This document shows, piece by piece, positions 1 through 11,849 of a stretch of DNA of 64,000 bases. The notes under the pieces were generated by a model. The model made no database searches. It was not told the DNA's origin and saw only the letters and a program-made list of their open reading frames with translations. Every line of letters starts with the position of its first letter. Position 1 is the first letter of the stretch. The position numbers were made by a program, and so were the translations under genes. The DNA comes from Sipunculus nudus (lineage: Eukaryota > Annelida > Sipuncula > Golfingiida > Sipunculidae), in contig CM049321.1 of assembly GCA_026874595.1 (NCBI GenBank), forward strand, positions 2,290,479 through 2,354,478. The letters are read 5' to 3'.

Positions 1-566
1 ATTAAAACAGTAGTATACATGTGAGCTCACAACCCAAACTGAAACACTGTCTCCATGGACACGGGTCATTTCCTGTATTGTATGCAAGCTGCCTGCCTAT
101 TGTAACCTGTACGAGCCATGCTTGTATTCATGCCGTCATAAATTCAACAAACATGCCAAGGGTTTTACCAATGTGCTGGGTTAAAACTGAACATTTTCGC
201 ACATGCTTGGTACTTCTCCTCCCCCAACACACCCGTTCAATACACAGGACTAATAAACAAGATGAATATTCTTATAATTTCTGTATTAATTTTTTTGTTG
301 AGACTTGAAAAATTTGCAGGATTTGAATCCTAATATTCAAATGTGATAAAATATTAGAAACTTATGTAAGTGCTCACCGACATATTTTAAGATTTAGTGA
401 GAGATAATTCTTTATTTACATTTTATTCATTTCTCTTAAGGTTGACTGGCCCTTGATATGAATAAAACTATTATTTACTTAGTTAATCAGGAATATGGGA
501 TTAATTTTTTCGCTCATATGGCCTTACATTTAAATATTGAAAACTTGATTACATACACACATTTTT
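1..566 (+). repeat. Copy 1 of a ~0.55-kb repeated block
   Basis: This stretch aligns with 2454-3045: shared landmarks include a CCATG/GGGTCATTT start (about 53-75 and 2453-2470), TTCAATA...AATAAACAAGA (about 236 and 2636), ATTCAAATGTGATAAAATATT (near 333 and 2790) and TTGATATGAATAA (near 454 and 2911). It stops being alignable where a hairpin-starting repeat begins at 567. I see no gene; the 95-codon frame inside it has no recognisable motif. Confidence 0.6.
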
Positions 567-910
567 AGCTCAGCTGACTGTTAGTCATCTGAGCTATAGT
601 CATGGTCCCTTGTCCATCTGTCTGGCCATCTGGCCATGAACACGGCATAATTTAAAACTCTTGGACCTATGAATCCAAATTCGGCATACAGTTAGATGTC
701 TAAAAAATCTCCTACCATATCCAATATCGAGTCACTATGACATTCATTCCTTTGAGATATTAAGGAAAAACCTCATTTTTCCATTAAAAACCCATTGTTG
801 CACTTAATTTCAAGGCTGCCTGATATAAAAACCACTGATCTGTTTTTGATCATATTTCATGTTCCTCTATATATTTCCTCTAATCATACCAGATATTATG
901 TCAGTATTGC
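567..910 (+). repeat. Hairpin-starting dispersed repeat, 5' fragment copy 1
   Basis: It opens with arms AGCTCAGCTGACT and AGTCATCTGAGCT around a GTT loop (567-595), a 13-bp stem with one mismatch. Then come a pyrimidine-rich CCATCTGTCTGG tract and an AATTCGGCATA motif near 680. The following ~300 bp align with 1086-1420. Repeats with such a palindromic start followed by CCGTC-like tracts are familiar to me from bivalve genomes, but I cannot name the family. Probably non-autonomous and non-coding. Confidence 0.7.
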
Positions 911-1085
911 TTTATATTTTTTAAGTCATGGGCCCACACATAATGCACTTTGTAAAAAAATCAGGAAATATATTTACTCACTAACCATGAAAAATGGAAA
1001 TGACTTTAATAAAACTGAATTTTGCAATATTTTTAATTTATTTGCATAAATATAAAAATCAACCTTGGCCAAGAAATGTTTTTTT

Positions 1086-1435
1086 AGCTCAGCTGACTGT
1101 TAGTCATCTGAGCTATAGTTGTGGTCCACTGTCTGACCGTCCGTCTGTCCGTCCATAGATGTTGCACGTTTTGAAACCGTAAGACCTAGGAATCCAAAAT
1201 TCGGCATAATACTAGATGTCCTCAAGATCTACTACCAAGCTGAAAACTGGGTCTTTGCAACTTTGTTCCTTTGAGAAATTAAGGAAAAACCTCAATTTTT
1301 TATTAAAGACCTATTTTCACACTTCAGGACTGCCTAATATCAAAACCACTTATCTGGTTTTCCTCATATTTACCATAAATATTCCACTATATAGTTCCTA
1401 TGTACATGCCAGAAATTAGATCTTTATTATATAAT
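1086..1435 (+). repeat. Hairpin-starting dispersed repeat, 5' fragment copy 2
   Basis: The same 29-nt hairpin is found at 1086-1114, followed by a CCGTCCGTCTGTCCGTCC tract and internal sequence shared with copy 1 (ATTCGGCATA; TTAAGGAAAAACCTCA; the block around TATCAAAACCACT). It is interrupted at 1435/1436 by an element with its own inverted ends. The offset from copy 1 is about 519 bp, so this is a tandem partial duplication of the element's 5' part. Confidence 0.7.
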
Positions 1436-2025
1436 TGTATCCGCCAAAACAAAGTTTTATGGATACTATGTTTTTGACTGGGTTCTGCGGCCGCCACATT
1501 TGTTTCCGGAGAACTACTGTGAGACTATTGGACAGATTTTTCCAAAACTTGCACCAATTATCGGGTCACAAGTGAACTGGTGCCTAACCAATTGGCCTTG
1601 ACCTCTGACCTTTCCTCTCTGCCCAGCTTCCGTTTGTTTCCACACATAAACCCACATATCTCGGGAACCGTTTGACCGATCAGGAAAAAAATTTTGTACA
1701 AATGTAGGGCTTGGATAGCTTTGAAACATACACAAAAAATAGTGGCGCCACCTGCAACCATGTTTGCACAGTGTCCATCTGTTCATCTGCCTTGGGTTAA
1801 AATCACTCATATCTCTGCAGTTGTTTGACTAATTCACCTGGAATTCGGCATGCGTATACATCCTGGATAGTTTCTCGTTCAAATAACAGGTTGCACCACC
1901 TACAATCATGTTTACGTGGCAGACATCCATTCTAATATGTAATACATGTAACTCTATTTCCCCTTAAATTTGCCACTCAATCCATGCGTCACTTAACCCG
2001 TCCTACTCTGATTTTGGCGGATACA
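1436..2025. mobile_element. 590-bp MITE-like element with 14-bp terminal inverted repeats
   Basis: The ends are TGTATCCGCCAAAA (1436-1449) and TTTTGGCGGATACA (2012-2025), a perfect 14-bp inverted pair. The interior holds no long frame. It has motifs such as TGGCGCCACCTGCAACCATG (1743-1762) and GGAATTCGGCATGCG (1840) that look like non-autonomous repeat sequence. I see no convincing flanking target-site duplication, so superfamily cannot be assigned. It lies inside or at the edge of the hairpin-type repeat, so it inserted later or the two are nested. Confidence 0.6.
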
Positions 2026-2453
2026 CATAGTCGCTTGTCGACTACCCGTATTCTAGTTTTTAATAAATAGTTAAACTCTTATATCATTTGTGCTAGTGCT
2101 AGGGCATAGGTAACCTGTAATTATTGAATAACTGTAAACTAGGACGTTGTTAAAAGCATGATAGTTAACATGACTTATAGTTGACATTTTTTTTTCCATA
2201 CTTCTGCTGCAATGTAGATAAAATTATTAGGCCAAGTCAAAACCTGTGTGACAATAGCACTCTTTTTCCAAATGTAAATAATATAAATGACACCAGCCCT
2301 CTTCCCTCTCCAAGGATTTTATCAAGATCTTTACATAACTTCAGTTAAATGCCATCATCCTTATAAATCAGCATATATTACAACACAAAACTAACATTTG
2401 TCTTATCCTTCTTCCAAATCATATCTTATGATCAAAAATAAAAGCTAAGTGCC

Positions 2454-2568
2454 ATGACCCATGGGTCATTTGTTTACATCAAGCCAGTGGTATGCAGTGT
2501 TATGTAACTGCTTCACTCCTCAGCTCATCTGTCTTGATCAGGCTGTCTGGAGTAACTACCACAAAGAG

Positions 2569-2613
<45 letters not shown>

Positions 2614-3045
2614 CCCTATCCTGTTGACATTCCGGTTCAATAAACAAGACAAATCTTAAAATATCACATTTTTTGAGCAACCAGCAGGATTATAAAGAAG
2701 ATGACTCGTAATTTCAATGCTAAATTCAATTTTTTGTTGAAACTTGACCAATTTTGAATTTTAAAAAAATTCAGGATTTAAATCCTAACATTCAAATGTG
2801 ATAAAATATTTGGATCTAGTGTGAGTGATCATTGACATTTAAGATTAAATAAGATATAAATACTTTGTAGCACTTCATTCATAGCTCTAATATTTTAAGT
2901 TGGCAGGGCTTTGATATGAATAACACTGTAAATCAGAAATATTGGGCAAATATTCGTGGTATTAATTTTTAGCTCATATTGCCATTTATTTAACTATTGA
3001 AACCTTAATAAGATAAATAAAATTTAATAAATTCACACATCTTTC
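2454..3045 (+). repeat. Copy 2 of the ~0.55-kb repeated block
   Basis: This aligns with 1-566. It starts at the 16-bp perfect palindrome ATGACCCATGGGTCAT (2454-2469), which elsewhere in the window (3408-3419, and in weaker form 36622-36636) marks the 3' end of hairpin-type repeats. It contains a (CT)n tract. Confidence 0.55.
2572..2611 (+). repeat. (TC)n microsatellite
   Basis: About 40 bp of uninterrupted TC dinucleotide. The homologous place in copy 1 (about 225) has only a short CT-rich stretch, so it expanded after duplication. Confidence 0.95.
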
Positions 3046-3048
3046 GTT

Positions 3049-3730
3049 TATGAAATGTATCCTTTCATATAACATTTAGGCCCATGTTTGCCTTATTGCA
3101 TCACTAAACAGTTTTGTTTATAACACAGTGCAAATGCAATTTATATATACCTAATTGGCTTGTTTAAACATACTTATTAAATTTTGTTCATGCTCATTTA
3201 AATTTTTACAGCAATTTATCTCAGTTGATATATATTAATGTTTATTATTAAACTTTGGCTCAAGTCAGTTATTCTGTAATTTTAAAAAAAAAAGTTTCAT
3301 TTTAGCAGGGCCATTTACTCATAGCTTATCAACTGCTAATATATATATCAAAAACCAAAATTTATTTTGCATTTGGTAATATTTTCCAAAATTCAGCTGA
3401 GTGATGTGACCCATGGGTCCCTTAATTGTTTGTCTATGAACTGTATCCTTTCATATAACACTTAGGCCTATTTATTCCTTGTTGCATCATTTAATGGTTT
3501 CAAGCCTCAAGTTTCATTTATTAAACAGTGCATATGCAATTTATACCAAATTTTTACAGCATTTAATCTCAGTTGATAAATTAATGTTTATTATTATGCT
3601 TTACTCATGTCCATATTCTATAATTTATAAGGTTTCATCTTAGCAGGGCCTTTTCCTCTTAGTTTTACAAATGCTAATATATATGAAAAAAAACCCAGAG
3701 AAATAATTTTCCAAAACTCAGCTGAGAGAT
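3049..3730 (+). repeat. Tandemly duplicated 3' part of the hairpin-type repeat
   Basis: Segments 3049-3419 and about 3433-3730 align: both contain TGTATCCTTTCATATAACA, TTAGGCC(C/T)AT, a TCTCAGTTGATA motif, TTAATGTTTATTATTA, TTAGCAGGGCC and TTTTCCAAAA(T/C)TCAGCTGAG. The first ends with GTGATGTGACCCATGGGTCC (3401-3420); the second has lost that end after CAGCTGAG. Non-coding. Confidence 0.65.
3408..3419. other. GACCCATGGGTC palindrome, repeat terminus
   Basis: Perfect 12-bp palindrome directly after CAGCTGAGTGATGT. It is the second of three such sites in the window (2456-2467, 3408-3419, and 36624-36635 with one change), each at a repeat end. Confidence 0.6.
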
Positions 3731-3959
3731 TTTTATCTTGACTGTTTCTTCCTCTACTGAGGACAGGTGTTGCCGCCTGTATTTTTTTTGTTTTTAATGC
3801 ATTTCTTTTATTTTGAAAATAAAAAATGTATTGACACAATCAGGTCAATAATTACAGTAACTTTGGTTTCATCTGGCTGCCCTACAGTAATCACCATGTT
3901 TGTCTATCCAAAAATTTGTTTCTGGATGGTAACTCCAGTTTAGGTTGACATGGATTTTA

Positions 3960-4760
3960 TACTTTACTTACTATGTAAGAACTTTATTGAATCTGAGGTC
4001 ATGAGGAATAATAACCCCCCCCCCCCAAATAATAAAAAAATGTGATACAAAAGCTCCAGTATCTGAACACTAATGCATTGATCACCATGATTCTGTGCAT
4101 GCATCTTCATCATGGAGTGTTTCAACTGTTTATTTAAAGATGCAGTCATCTGTCAACAGGGCACAAATCATAACTACTTGAACTAGAATATTTTACTTGA
4201 CATCCTGGGAAGTCCATGAAAAGTCTCCTTTGAAAACTGAAACTAGGTCACTGTTGTCCATATCCTATGAGCTATGCCCAGGTCAGAAGCACCCCCAGAA
4301 TATTTAAAATTGATACAAAAGCACCAGTATCTGAACAACTAATGCATTGATCACCATGATTCTTTGCATGCATATTGAACATGGAGTGTTTCATCATTTC
4401 CTGCAGACTGGTGGCGCCACTAGTATTTTTTTTTCTAATTTCAACACATTTTTTCTCTATTTTGACACCTTTAAATATGTGGTCATCCGTTAACAGGGCA
4501 CAAATCGTAACCGTTGGTCCTAGAATCTTCTTACTTGACATCCAGGGAGGTTGATGAAAAACTCTCCTTGCAAACTAGAAATTAGGTCTCAGTTACATAT
4601 ATTCTCCTTGCTTTGGGGCTTATAAGCTCACCCCAGAATAATTGAAAATTTGATACCAAAGCAGGGCACAATTCATAACCATTGGACATAGAATCTTCTT
4701 ACTTGACATTCTGAGGGTTTCTCAAAAGTTTTCCTGAGAAAGCCGTGGCTCAGCTATGCA
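3960..4760 (+). repeat. Internal region of the hairpin-type repeat, with ~270-bp subrepeats
   Basis: The block CCAGTATCTGAACA...CTAATGCATTGATCACCATG occurs at about 4053 and 4324. CAGGGCACAAATC(A/G)TAAC followed by AGAATCTTCTTACTTGACAT occurs at about 4157, 4495 and 4663. Similar sequence (GATTCTTTGCATGCATATTG; GTGTTTCATCA) lies behind the intact hairpin start at 35500, which links this region to that family. A run of 12 C is at 4015-4026. No gene seen. Confidence 0.6.
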
Positions 4761-4769
4761 CAGAGTTCA

Positions 4770-5730
4770 ACGCACTATGTTCTTGTTGATACCTTCGATC
4801 GCACCCAGTCCACTGTTTTTAGGCAAATGGTCTCAGGGCAGGGGGAACATGTAATACAATTATTTTAAAGGGAGGAAGCTATTTTTCATGTAATTTCAAC
4901 ATGCTTTATAGGTGATTGGGCACCCTTAACACTGAACGAAACCATTTTAATAGTCATAATTCACAATCATGAGGCAGACACACATTAATACATAAATATA
5001 CATAAATCTCACAGAAAAATAGTTATAACTACATTGAAGCACTGTCACAGATATTATATTCAAGCACTTGCAAAGATCTAGAACTTACAGAATTGTTATA
5101 AATTTACTTTAAAATATTTTAATACATAAGAGCATCACTTTTCACCAAAGACCTAAAGAATCATGATAGCACACCCTTTAATAAATAAGTATGTATCTTG
5201 TGCATATAAATATTCAGCTGATAAACATTGGCTCGTAAAAAATCAATACTATATGAAATTGATAAGCTAAGTACATTTGTAAAGTGTAAACCTAAAATTA
5301 TTATACAGTAAAACACTATGTACTATATTCTAGCACTTTTGAAATCAGGGATATAGGATGAAAACTTCTAAAATTGCGATAAATATAGTTTAAAAGAAAT
5401 AAAGAACAACATTGTTGTTTGAATTAACACAGCACTTTGCGTTGACTATTATTATAAATTCATTTATACAGTGTCAGCTTACACACATAATCAGTTAATA
5501 TCATTGAGACAACTCATAATTAGAATATATTTGTTGCATCATTGCAAAGTACTAACTTAAACATTAACTACCTCGCTTTCATTCTCATAATTCAGACACA
5601 AACATACAAAAATACAACTACAAAACACTATAGTTTTACTATTAATACTTCATCTGATGCCATATCAACATAAACTCCCTATAATCCATTATGGTACTGC
5701 CTGTATCATAATCTCCTCCTTCTTACCTAA
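4770..5730. other. AT-rich stretch without recognised features
   Basis: Non-coding, AT-rich, with scattered TTCATAATTCA-like and TATTATA-rich words. No frame, RNA gene or end structure that I can support. Confidence 0.4.
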
Positions 5731-5734
5731 GAAA

Positions 5735-5940
5735 CAGGGGCGGATCCAGGATTTAGGAAAAGGAGGGGTCCAACACAAGAGGACAAATGACAAAAGCTAA
5801 AAAAAAGGTCCCCAGGTTCGAAAAAGGGGGGTCCAGGCCGCAAAAATAGGTCGGAAACCCTTAAAAAAAGGTTGCGATGGCTGAAAAAGGGGGGGGGGGG
5901 GTCCGGGCCCCCCTGGACCCTCCCCATTGATCCGCTCCTG
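5735..5940. mobile_element. Short G-rich element with CAGGGGCGGATC / GATCCGCTCCTG ends
   Basis: The left end CAGGGGCGGATC (5735-5746) is the near-perfect inverse of the right end GATCCGCTCCTG (5929-5940). The interior is a run of G-rich modules (AGGGGGG, GTCCAGG) with a 14-G tract near 5888-5901. CAG-G...C-CTG ends are usual for hAT-superfamily non-autonomous elements, but no clean 8-bp target-site duplication is visible, so that assignment is an inference. Confidence 0.55.
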
Positions 5941-5944
5941 GGAA

Positions 5945-7530
5945 ATAAAGCTGACTGAGGACATTATAGATCCAAATTAAGTCTCTATACCGAACATACC
6001 TAAATAATTTAGGTCTCTTGGTAGTCTACCTATACCATGCATATTGGGTTGACATTGATTTAAAAATGCAACCACGTGTCGTAAACATGATCCAAGTCAT
6101 TTCAAGCATTGTGCACAGTATTTCCTCTTTCCAAAAGTTGTCACTGTTTGGCATGATTTGTGGGACCAGTTTGTGCAATCATAATTGTCCCATGTAGTCA
6201 TGTTTTTCTACACTATCTAGATACCCACACTGTTTCTTTTAGGAACACATTCTATTTCCCTTGCTCTAAACAATAAACTCTGTGACTCCTGAGCATGTCT
6301 TGATCAAAAATGTTTTCCCCCATTTGTATTCCATAAAACTTTATGAAGCAAAATTGACAAGCTTTTCTCCCCGTCCCTTTCAACCCCCCACCCCAAACCA
6401 AAAAAAGTAGTTCGGCAGTGATTAATGGCTCCCCACTGGGATCATTATCACACTGCTGATCAGGTCTGTATCAACTGATTACCTCAATGATGGCCTATTA
6501 AGTAGCAGTAGGGTGGGAGGAACCCAGAATTTTGTCCAAGATTTTTAATGGGGATGTAGCGTCATGCTAATATCAGGTCACTGTGAAGAGTTGCGGAGCA
6601 TGTTTGAGCACCCAGAAATAATGCAAATTACACACAAATTGCCGGATTCCTCATAAATGGCTGGATGGATTTTCATCAAATTTGGTGTGCTAATGAGTCT
6701 TGATGCACTTATGCTAATATGCATGAATGATGATACCACCTATATTATCTTAATTTGTTGCCTGTGCATGGACATATTGTCAGCATGTCACCATGCTGAG
6801 TGTCATGAACCATGAGCGTCATTTGTTTTGTAAAAAAACACAAACGGAAAAAGCAATTGAAGTTTCAGCATATATTATATAGTACTTAATGGTTAATCAA
6901 TGGGTTTTAACCTCAGACATTCTTTTTTCAGACCTGGGTAGAGATTGACCATATCAATTTTTTTTAAATTATCATTTTGCCCATTTCACACTTTTTGGAC
7001 AGAATAGTATTAACTCATTTATTGAAATTACTAATCCATTAATTACAAGTTGAGATCCATGTGTTTAAATTTCTGTTACAAATTTTCATTCACTCAACCT
7101 GTGGAATTTGGATGTATTGCAGGGCACTAATTGTAATCATTGGATCACCACATGGGTGATAAGGTCACTATGGCCTTTTTGGCTTATTTTACAGAATTTG
7201 TAGAGTTCCTCAAGACAACCAGTATGAAAACTATTGTAGCAAGTACCAATATATCAGTCAGCTGGAATGATGCCTGGGTGACTTTTGCAGTGTAGAAACA
7301 CCTATAGTTGTTCGCTGTATGTCATTATGCATGAATAAAGGGGAAGGGGGTCCTGTAAGACAGTTTGCAGGAATGCTATGTTTTCCTGCCATTAAATAAG
7401 TATTGGACTATAAATATATATAAAAATAGGATTTGTATTGTTCCCAATACTTGAAGAGTACGAGCAACTTTAACAATGCTCTGATGAAATTACTGAATAC
7501 AAAATAGATGAAGACGATTTAAAGTAATTG
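5945..7530. other. Non-coding stretch with a degenerate repeat around 6560-6800
   Basis: Part of it (GGATGGATTTTCATCAAATTTGGTGTGCTAATGAG spread over 6663-6700) has the style of invertebrate dispersed repeats, but no copy elsewhere in the window lets me define ends. No gene recognised. Confidence 0.3.
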
Positions 7531-7533
7531 AAC

Positions 7534-7542
7534 ATATATATA

Positions 7543-7611
<69 letters not shown>
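7534..7611. repeat. (AT)n microsatellite
   Basis: About 78 bp of AT dinucleotide with one phase break near 7549-7551. Confidence 0.95.
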
Positions 7612-7612
<1 letters not shown>

Positions 7613-8367
7613 CAATTAACTTACTTTTCTTTTACAGGCTGTGTAAAACCTGAAAGAAGAAAGGCTGAGAGGGACCAAGAGTGGTATCACACAGAAATAC
7701 TTGAACTCTGAGAGTACTACAAGTACTCTGACTCTGTTGTAAAATAAATAAATAATTTTAATGTCTTTTAGTATTTTGTTGAATACATGAAGAGAACGTT
7801 TGGTTGGTACCTTTCTGTTGGTAAATGGATTTGACAAATGGATGATCTCCTATTTTTTGCCGGAAAACAATAGATATGACTGGAAACCAGTGTCATGGTC
7901 AGATTTATGATTAAAGCTATGCACTTGCACTCATCAATTTTAACACTTCATTGAAAATGTCTTCCACAGACTGAAATGGAAAATACACCTGCGGTCTAAT
8001 CAGAAGCTGAAGTATTGCCAGTTATATGAAAGCCTACTCTGTGCTGTATAAATAAAGTACAATGTACTTTCTTTTAAAATGTATTAATGTATGTGGATTA
8101 ATCATGCCGGTTCACACGGTCGGTGACAGATCATAAGAATTGTCAGCATGTTGATAACTTGTTGAATCATCAAGATATTGGTTAAAATACTCGAAACTGT
8201 TTAACAGAATTAATGTTAACTTGATATAGACAATTTTTCAATGGACTTACTCCAGTGAACAAATATTAGGATAAATCGAGTATACAGGCATTGAGCACTT
8301 TCCCCTTTTCCGGTATTTTTGTACCTTAGCAATACATTTTTTATGTTTTAAGAATATCGTTAATATG

Positions 8368-10590
8368 TTATCATTATACTTAGGAGCAAACATTGATGGG
8401 ATGTATTCCCAACGTAACTGCAACAACATTGTGAAACGTTGTAGATTCATGAGAAAATCGTCGACAAAGAAGGTGTTATCTTACGTTAAAAATACCGTAG
8501 ATAAAACCACATTTATGTCACCAAAGAACGTTATCAAAAATGTTGCTAACTCTTTATTAAACTTAGAGCAAATATGTATGAGACATTCCCAGCGTATCTA
8601 CAAAGATAAAGTGAAACTTTTCATACAAGAAATAAAAACTATGAAGAACGTTAGGGTTTACGATCAAAGTCCGTACATAAAACCATACATTAGTATGTGC
8701 TAAGAACGTTCTAACAGAAACGTTTCTAACATGTTATCATTATACCTAAGAAAAAACGTCGGTGAGACGTATTCCAAACATAACTACAATGATTTAATGA
8801 AACATTGCAGGCACGTAATAAAAACGATGACAAAGGACGTTTGGTTTTACATTCAAAGTCCGTACAAAAAAACCATACATTTGTATGTGCTAAGAACGTT
8901 TTAACAGAAACTATGCTTACATGTTATCATTATAACTAAGAGCAAACGTTGGTTAAACGTATTCCCAACATTACTGCAACGATTATATGAAACATTGCGG
9001 ACACGTTATAAAAACGCAACAAAGAACGTTTGGCTTCGCGTTCAAAAACCGTACATAAAACCATACATTTTTGCGTGCACAGAACGTTTTAACGGAAATG
9101 TTTCCTACACGTTAGCATTATACAAAGACCAAACGTTTATGACACATATTCTTAACGTAACTACAACGACTTGATGAAACGTTGCAAAAACGTAATAAAA
9201 ACGACAACAAACGTTTTATTTAATGTTCAAAGTCCGTACACAAAACCATACATTTTTGCGTGCACAAAACGTTTTAACAGAAATGTTGCTTACACGTTAG
9301 CATTATACTAACAGCAAACGTTTATGAGACGTTTTCCTAACATTACTACAACGACTTGATGAACGTCGCAAACACGTAATAAAAACGACAACGAACGTTT
9401 GATTTTACGTTCACAGTCCGTACATAAAACCATACATTTTTGCGTGCACAGAACGTTTTAACATAAATGTTGCTTACACATTAGCATTATACTTATAGCA
9501 AACGTTTATAAGGCGTATTCTTAACATAGTTACAACGACTTGATGACCGTTGCAAACACGTACTGAAAACCACGACAACGAACGTTTGATTTTATGTTCA
9601 AAGTCCGTACACAAAACCATACATTTTTGCGTGCACAGAACGTTTTAACAGAAATGTTGCTTACACGTTAGCATTATACCAATAGCGAACGTTTATCAGA
9701 CGTTTTCCTAACATTACTACAACGACTTGATGACCGTTGCAAACACGTTATAAAAACTACGACAACGAACGTTTGATTTTACGTTCACAGACCGTACATA
9801 AAACCATACATTTTTGCGTGCACAAAACGTTTTAACAGAAATGTTGCTTACACATTAGCATTGTACTAGGAGCAAACGTTTATGAGACGTTTTCCTAACA
9901 TTACTACAACGACTTGATGACCGTTGCAAACACGTAATAAAAACAACGACAACGAACGTTCGATTTTACGTTCACAGTCCGTACATAAAACCATATATTT
10001 TTGCGTGCACAAAACGTTTTAACAGAAATATTGCTTACACATTAGCATTATACTTATAGCAAACGTTTATAAGGCGTATTCTTAACATAATTACAACGAC
10101 TTGATGACCGTTGCAAACACGTTATAAAAACTACGACAACGAACGTTTGATTTTATGTTCAAAGTCCGTACACAAAACCATACATTTTTGCGTGCACAGA
10201 ACGTTTTAACAGAAATGTTGCTTACACGTTGGCATTATACTTATAGCGAACGTTTATCAGACGTTTTCCTAACATTACTACAACGACTTGATGACCGTTG
10301 CAAACACGTTATAAAAACTACGACAACGAACGTTTGATTTTACGTTCACAGACCGTACATAAAACCATACATTTTTGCGTGCACAGAACGTTTTAACAGA
10401 AATGTTGCTTACACGTTAGCATTGTACTAGGAGCAAACGTTTATTAGACGTATTCTTAACATAACTACAACGACTTGATAAAACGTTGCAAACACGTAAT
10501 AAAAACAACGGCAACGAACGTCTGATTTTACGTTCACAGTCCGTACATAAAACCATACATTTTTGCGTGCACAGAACGTTTCAAAATAAT
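8368..10590 (+). repeat. AACGTT-rich satellite, 187-bp period
   Basis: About twelve head-to-tail units. The landmark TTA(G/T)CATTA starts at 8368, 8734, 8924, 9112, 9297, 9481, 9668, 9855, 10042 and 10416 (TTGGCATTA at 10229), giving exact 187-bp spacing from 9481 to 10416. Other shared words are AGAACGTTTTAACAGAAATG, CCGTACATAAAACCATACAT and ACTACAACGACTTGATGA. Edge units (8368-8730 and after 10570) are more diverged, as expected for satellites homogenised in the centre. Units alternate in a three-unit pattern (561 bp). A 112-codon frame at 8365-8703 lies in the diverged left edge and I read it as chance. Confidence 0.92.
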
Positions 10591-10639
10591 GTTATCCGAA
10601 CCTAACTAAAACGTTGTGAGGACGTTTTTAGAACGCATT

Positions 10640-11840
10640 ATTGTTTGCAGGGAATAGTGTCGTTGGGCAAAGAACAATTGACAGAGATAAGCCTTTATTG
10701 ATTAGTCACAGGAGGGTGTGGAGGGGTCTGCCCATATACTTCCATCACATCAGGGGATAGTAAACGTTATTATAGGCCAACGCTCATTTTGCGCAGCATG
10801 TGAAATAAACCAAATTATTACCATCTGGACAGTCAAGATGCATTTATATTTTGAGATCTTGTTTTCGTGTGTGAATGAAGATAATGTGGTCAAGATAGGT
10901 AACGTTTATCTAATTATGAATTTTATTTATTAATTAGGGCAAATATTGAAGTTATGCCATGACTCGATTATCCTGTTGTGCTGAGTAGTACAAAATTCCG
11001 TGGGGGTATTTTGTAATACTTCATATTATTGAAATATCATAAGGCGTTACTTTTGTCCCCATATGTGGATTTAACACGGGCGAACCTTACTTTATGGGGT
11101 TCAGAAAAAAAAAATTCAGCGATTCGCCCTGGTCCAAAAAATTAGTTAAAACAAATTTTTTCATATGTAAGGATAAAAAAAATGAATCATTTTGTTGTTG
11201 TTCACAATTAATTTCAACGGAAGAAACCGGAAAAAGGTCACCTGATTTTGAAGTCGTCAAAGGACATGACTGAAAAAAGCTGCGTGTCAAATTTGAGGAA
11301 AAAATCTTATGTAATTCCAAAAAATATGGGAGTAACAATATTTCTAGCATTGTGAAAAAAATATCAAGGTGAAAGTCCACATTTATTGAACTCTTCTGAG
11401 AACTCACTAGAAACAATTCAGTAGTTGATTCCTAACGAAAAACCAAGAAGCCACGCAAACGGTTTTTTGACGTCTTATACTTATGTTAAGGAAGTCATAT
11501 TAATGCAGAACATTTGGTTACTGTGATTTTAATCGGCAAATTGTTATGTCTAATAAAATTTCCTTTAAATGACTTGAATACTTTTAGTCACATATCTAAA
11601 TGGCTCAGATATGCCTCAGCTCTATTCATCAACCATGTAAAGCATAAATGTATGCACTGAAGAAAAGGGATACCTTTAGATATTTTAATACGATATCATA
11701 AATGATGTCCTACTGCATAAGGCGTCACACTTCTGTTTGTTCTTACCATTCAATATATAATCAAATGAATAAAAATGTTTGGATAAATAATTAATTAAAC
11801 ATACATTGGCCAACAGAAACTAAATAAAACGCTTCCAAAA
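10640..11840. other. Non-coding stretch
   Basis: AT-rich sequence after the satellite. Frames of 71 and 109 codons exist (10718-10933 plus; 11087-11416 minus), but they have biased composition and no recognisable motif. Nothing supported. Confidence 0.35.
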
Positions 11841-11849
11841 ATAGAGCGA

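Noticed and set aside
1-3045. LTR retrotransposon (copies 1-566 and 2454-3045 as LTRs)
   Set aside because: No TG...CA ends, primer-binding site, polypurine tract or gag/pol remnants; the interior is hairpin-type repeat and a TIR element.
5727-5927. Proline-rich minus-strand frame
   Set aside because: Produced by the G-rich short element read on the opposite strand.
8365-8703. 112-codon plus-strand frame as a gene
   Set aside because: It is made of the two diverged first units of the 187-bp satellite; the composition and ending follow the repeat unit.
8368-10590. CRISPR array
   Set aside because: The units are homologous throughout with no unique spacers, and the DNA is eukaryotic.
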